Assembly: GCF_902499175.1 (NCBI RefSeq)
Contig: NZ_CABVQC010000002.1
Location: forward strand, 124,001-188,000
DNA from: Burkholderia aenigmatica
GTDB taxonomy: Bacteria > Pseudomonadota > Gammaproteobacteria > Burkholderiales > Burkholderiaceae
Direction: 5' to 3'
DNA length: 64,000 nucleotides
Shown: piece by piece, positions 63,206 through 64,000 of the stretch
Layout of the letters: every line of letters begins with the position of its first letter
How positions within the stretch are numbered: the stretch's first letter is position 1
Notes under the pieces: model-generated
What the model was told of the DNA's origin: nothing
The model's input: the letters and a program-made list of their open reading frames with translations, nothing else
Databases searched by the model: none
Position numbers and translations under genes: made by a program

Positions 63206-63795
63206 GTTGTGGCCTGGCCGACTGTATCGGCCGCCTCCTGTCTGAGGTATTGATAAAGCGTCTCACGGCTAATCCCCAGGTCCCGCGCGATGGCAGCCTT
63301 AGTTTCCCCGCTCGCTGCCCGCTGGCGCAGCGCAGAGACCTGCTCAGGGCTGAGCGATGGCTTACGGCCCTTGTACACCCTGTTAGCCTTGGCAACGGCG
63401 ATACCCTCGCGCTGACGCTCGCGGATCAATGACCGCTCGAACTGAGCAAACGCGGCCAGCATGGTCATCATGAGTTCCTGCTGAGGGTTCCGCTTGTCCG
63501 CTGAGAAGGTCATAGCGTCCTTCACGAACTGGACCGTAACGCCCCGCTCGGTGAGCTCACGAACCATCCTCAGCAAATCCTCAGTGTTGCGCGCTAGGCG
63601 GTCCATGCTGTGCACCATCAGAGTATCGCCATCGCGCAAGCAGTCCAGTACAGCTTGGAGCTGGGGGCGCTCGGTATCCTTCCCGCTCGCCTTGTCCGTG
63701 AATACCTTGTCCAGGTCCACGCCCTCAAGCTGGCGCTCCGTGCTCTGGTCTACCGTACTGACGCGGATATAACCGATGTACTTGCCCTTGCTCAT
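63202..63795 (-). CDS. Resolvase/invertase-type serine recombinase
   Basis: A 197-residue small serine recombinase. The catalytic Ser is in YIRVSTVDQ near residue 10. Arg residues lie in SMDRLARN, followed by MMTMLAAFAQFERSLIRERQREGI (helix E) and a C-terminal HTH (KAAIARDLGISRETLYQYLR). It would resolve cointegrates or invert DNA at sites such as 63848-63938. ATG at 63795 gives the normal N-terminus. It converges on the HNH gene with a four-base overlap. Confidence 0.93.
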   Translation of the reverse strand: MSKGKYIGYIRVSTVDQSTERQLEGVDLDKVFTDKASGKDTERPQLQAVLDCLRDGDTLMVHSMDRLARNTEDLLRMVRELTERGVTVQFVKDAMTFSADKRNPQQELMMTMLAAFAQFERSLIRERQREGIAVAKANRVYKGRKPSLSPEQVSALRQRAASGETKAAIARDLGISRETLYQYLRQEAADTVGQATT

Positions 63796-63847
63796 GACTC
63801 TTCCCCGTGGCCAATGTGTCAGGCTGGAGTCCATGACCCTGACTGGG

Positions 63848-63938
63848 ATATGTCAATAAATAAAGAAAACCACCCTATTCTGACGGACCGTAATTGACCA
63901 TCTGACAGTCAACCTGGGGGTACCCAAAAGTGACATAT
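63848..63938. promoter_or_regulatory. Candidate res site for the serine recombinase
   Basis: ATATGTCA (63848-63855) and TGACATAT (63931-63938) are exact inverted arms. Between them lie further TGTC-type half-sites (minus-strand TGTCAGATG at 63899-63907), resembling the TGTC-start half-sites of Tn3/gamma-delta resolvases. It lies directly upstream of the recombinase gene, as res sites do. Confidence 0.5.
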
Positions 63939-64000
63939 GGCGTTCTTGGTGGCCCCTCTTGCACAATGACAGCGAGACCAACAGACCCCGGTTAGGACAT

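Larger units (their letters stand above)
62259..64000. mobile_element. Left part of an inserted mobile element (extends past window)
   Basis: Base composition falls noticeably from the junction at ~62259, codon use shifts, and the content is an HNH nuclease plus a resolvase-type recombinase with a res-like site. The boundary is defined by the split ABC-F gene. I could not find a Tn3-type GGGG inverted terminus at the junction, so the transposition class is unknown. Stretch 62259-62506 contains no gene I can support. Confidence 0.75.

Overview
The window is GC-rich, densely coded DNA with the gene content of a Burkholderia chromosome, most likely the Burkholderia cepacia complex. This rests on codon use, RND/NodT efflux operons, OmpW and DUF2501 proteins, and a catechol siderophore locus that fits cepaciachelin producers. 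The species call is inference. I saw no rRNA, tRNA or CRISPR array.

Layout. 0-3.5 kb: a 2-ketogluconate operon (kguE-K-T-D, minus strand, kguD cut by the window edge) with a PtxS-like operator upstream. 3.6-7.6 kb: a LysR regulator divergent from a YeiH-type transporter, then a CLC chloride channel. 7.6-14.3 kb: a TetR-controlled tripartite RND efflux operon. 14.3-17.0 kb: a MerR/TipAS regulator, a small HTH/DUF2975 pair and a periplasmic protein. 17.1-22.2 kb: a sulfide-oxidation locus made of a FisR-type sigma-54 activator, persulfide dioxygenase, a DUF442-SQR fusion and a TauE exporter. 22.3-24.6 kb: a secreted lectin-like protein and a small membrane gene lying between two 41-bp copies of a terminator. 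24.6-28.7 kb: a polyamine ABC transporter (potFGHI). 29-35 kb: scattered housekeeping and hypothetical genes.

35.2-53.9 kb is a complete catecholate siderophore system. One Fur-boxed minus-strand operon encodes a TonB receptor, entC, entE, entB, a DUF2218 protein, a four-domain NRPS (C-A-T-TE), entA, a dedicated DAHP synthase and an MFS exporter. Upstream lie an AraC regulator and a divergent uptake operon (binding protein, esterase, permease, ATPase) with its own Fur box. The NRPS pocket reads as selective for a diamino acid (lysine-like) rather than serine, so the product should be a bis-catechol-lysine of the azotochelin/cepaciachelin type rather than enterobactin.

55.4-61.9 kb is the part I cannot match to a known pathway. 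A tightly coupled five-gene operon encodes an FkbM-like methyltransferase, an APH-fold kinase, a radical SAM enzyme, an asparagine-synthetase-like ligase lacking its glutaminase half, and a UGT-type glycosyltransferase. It faces a CmcI-like methyltransferase and a second APH-fold kinase. It looks like a small-molecule biosynthetic cluster and is my candidate for an undescribed system.

62.1-64.0 kb is the edge of a mobile element. The last codons of a YbiT-type ABC-F ATPase gene remain at 62142-62258. Lower-GC DNA then begins, carrying an HNH endonuclease, a resolvase-type serine recombinase and a candidate res site, and it runs past the end of the window.
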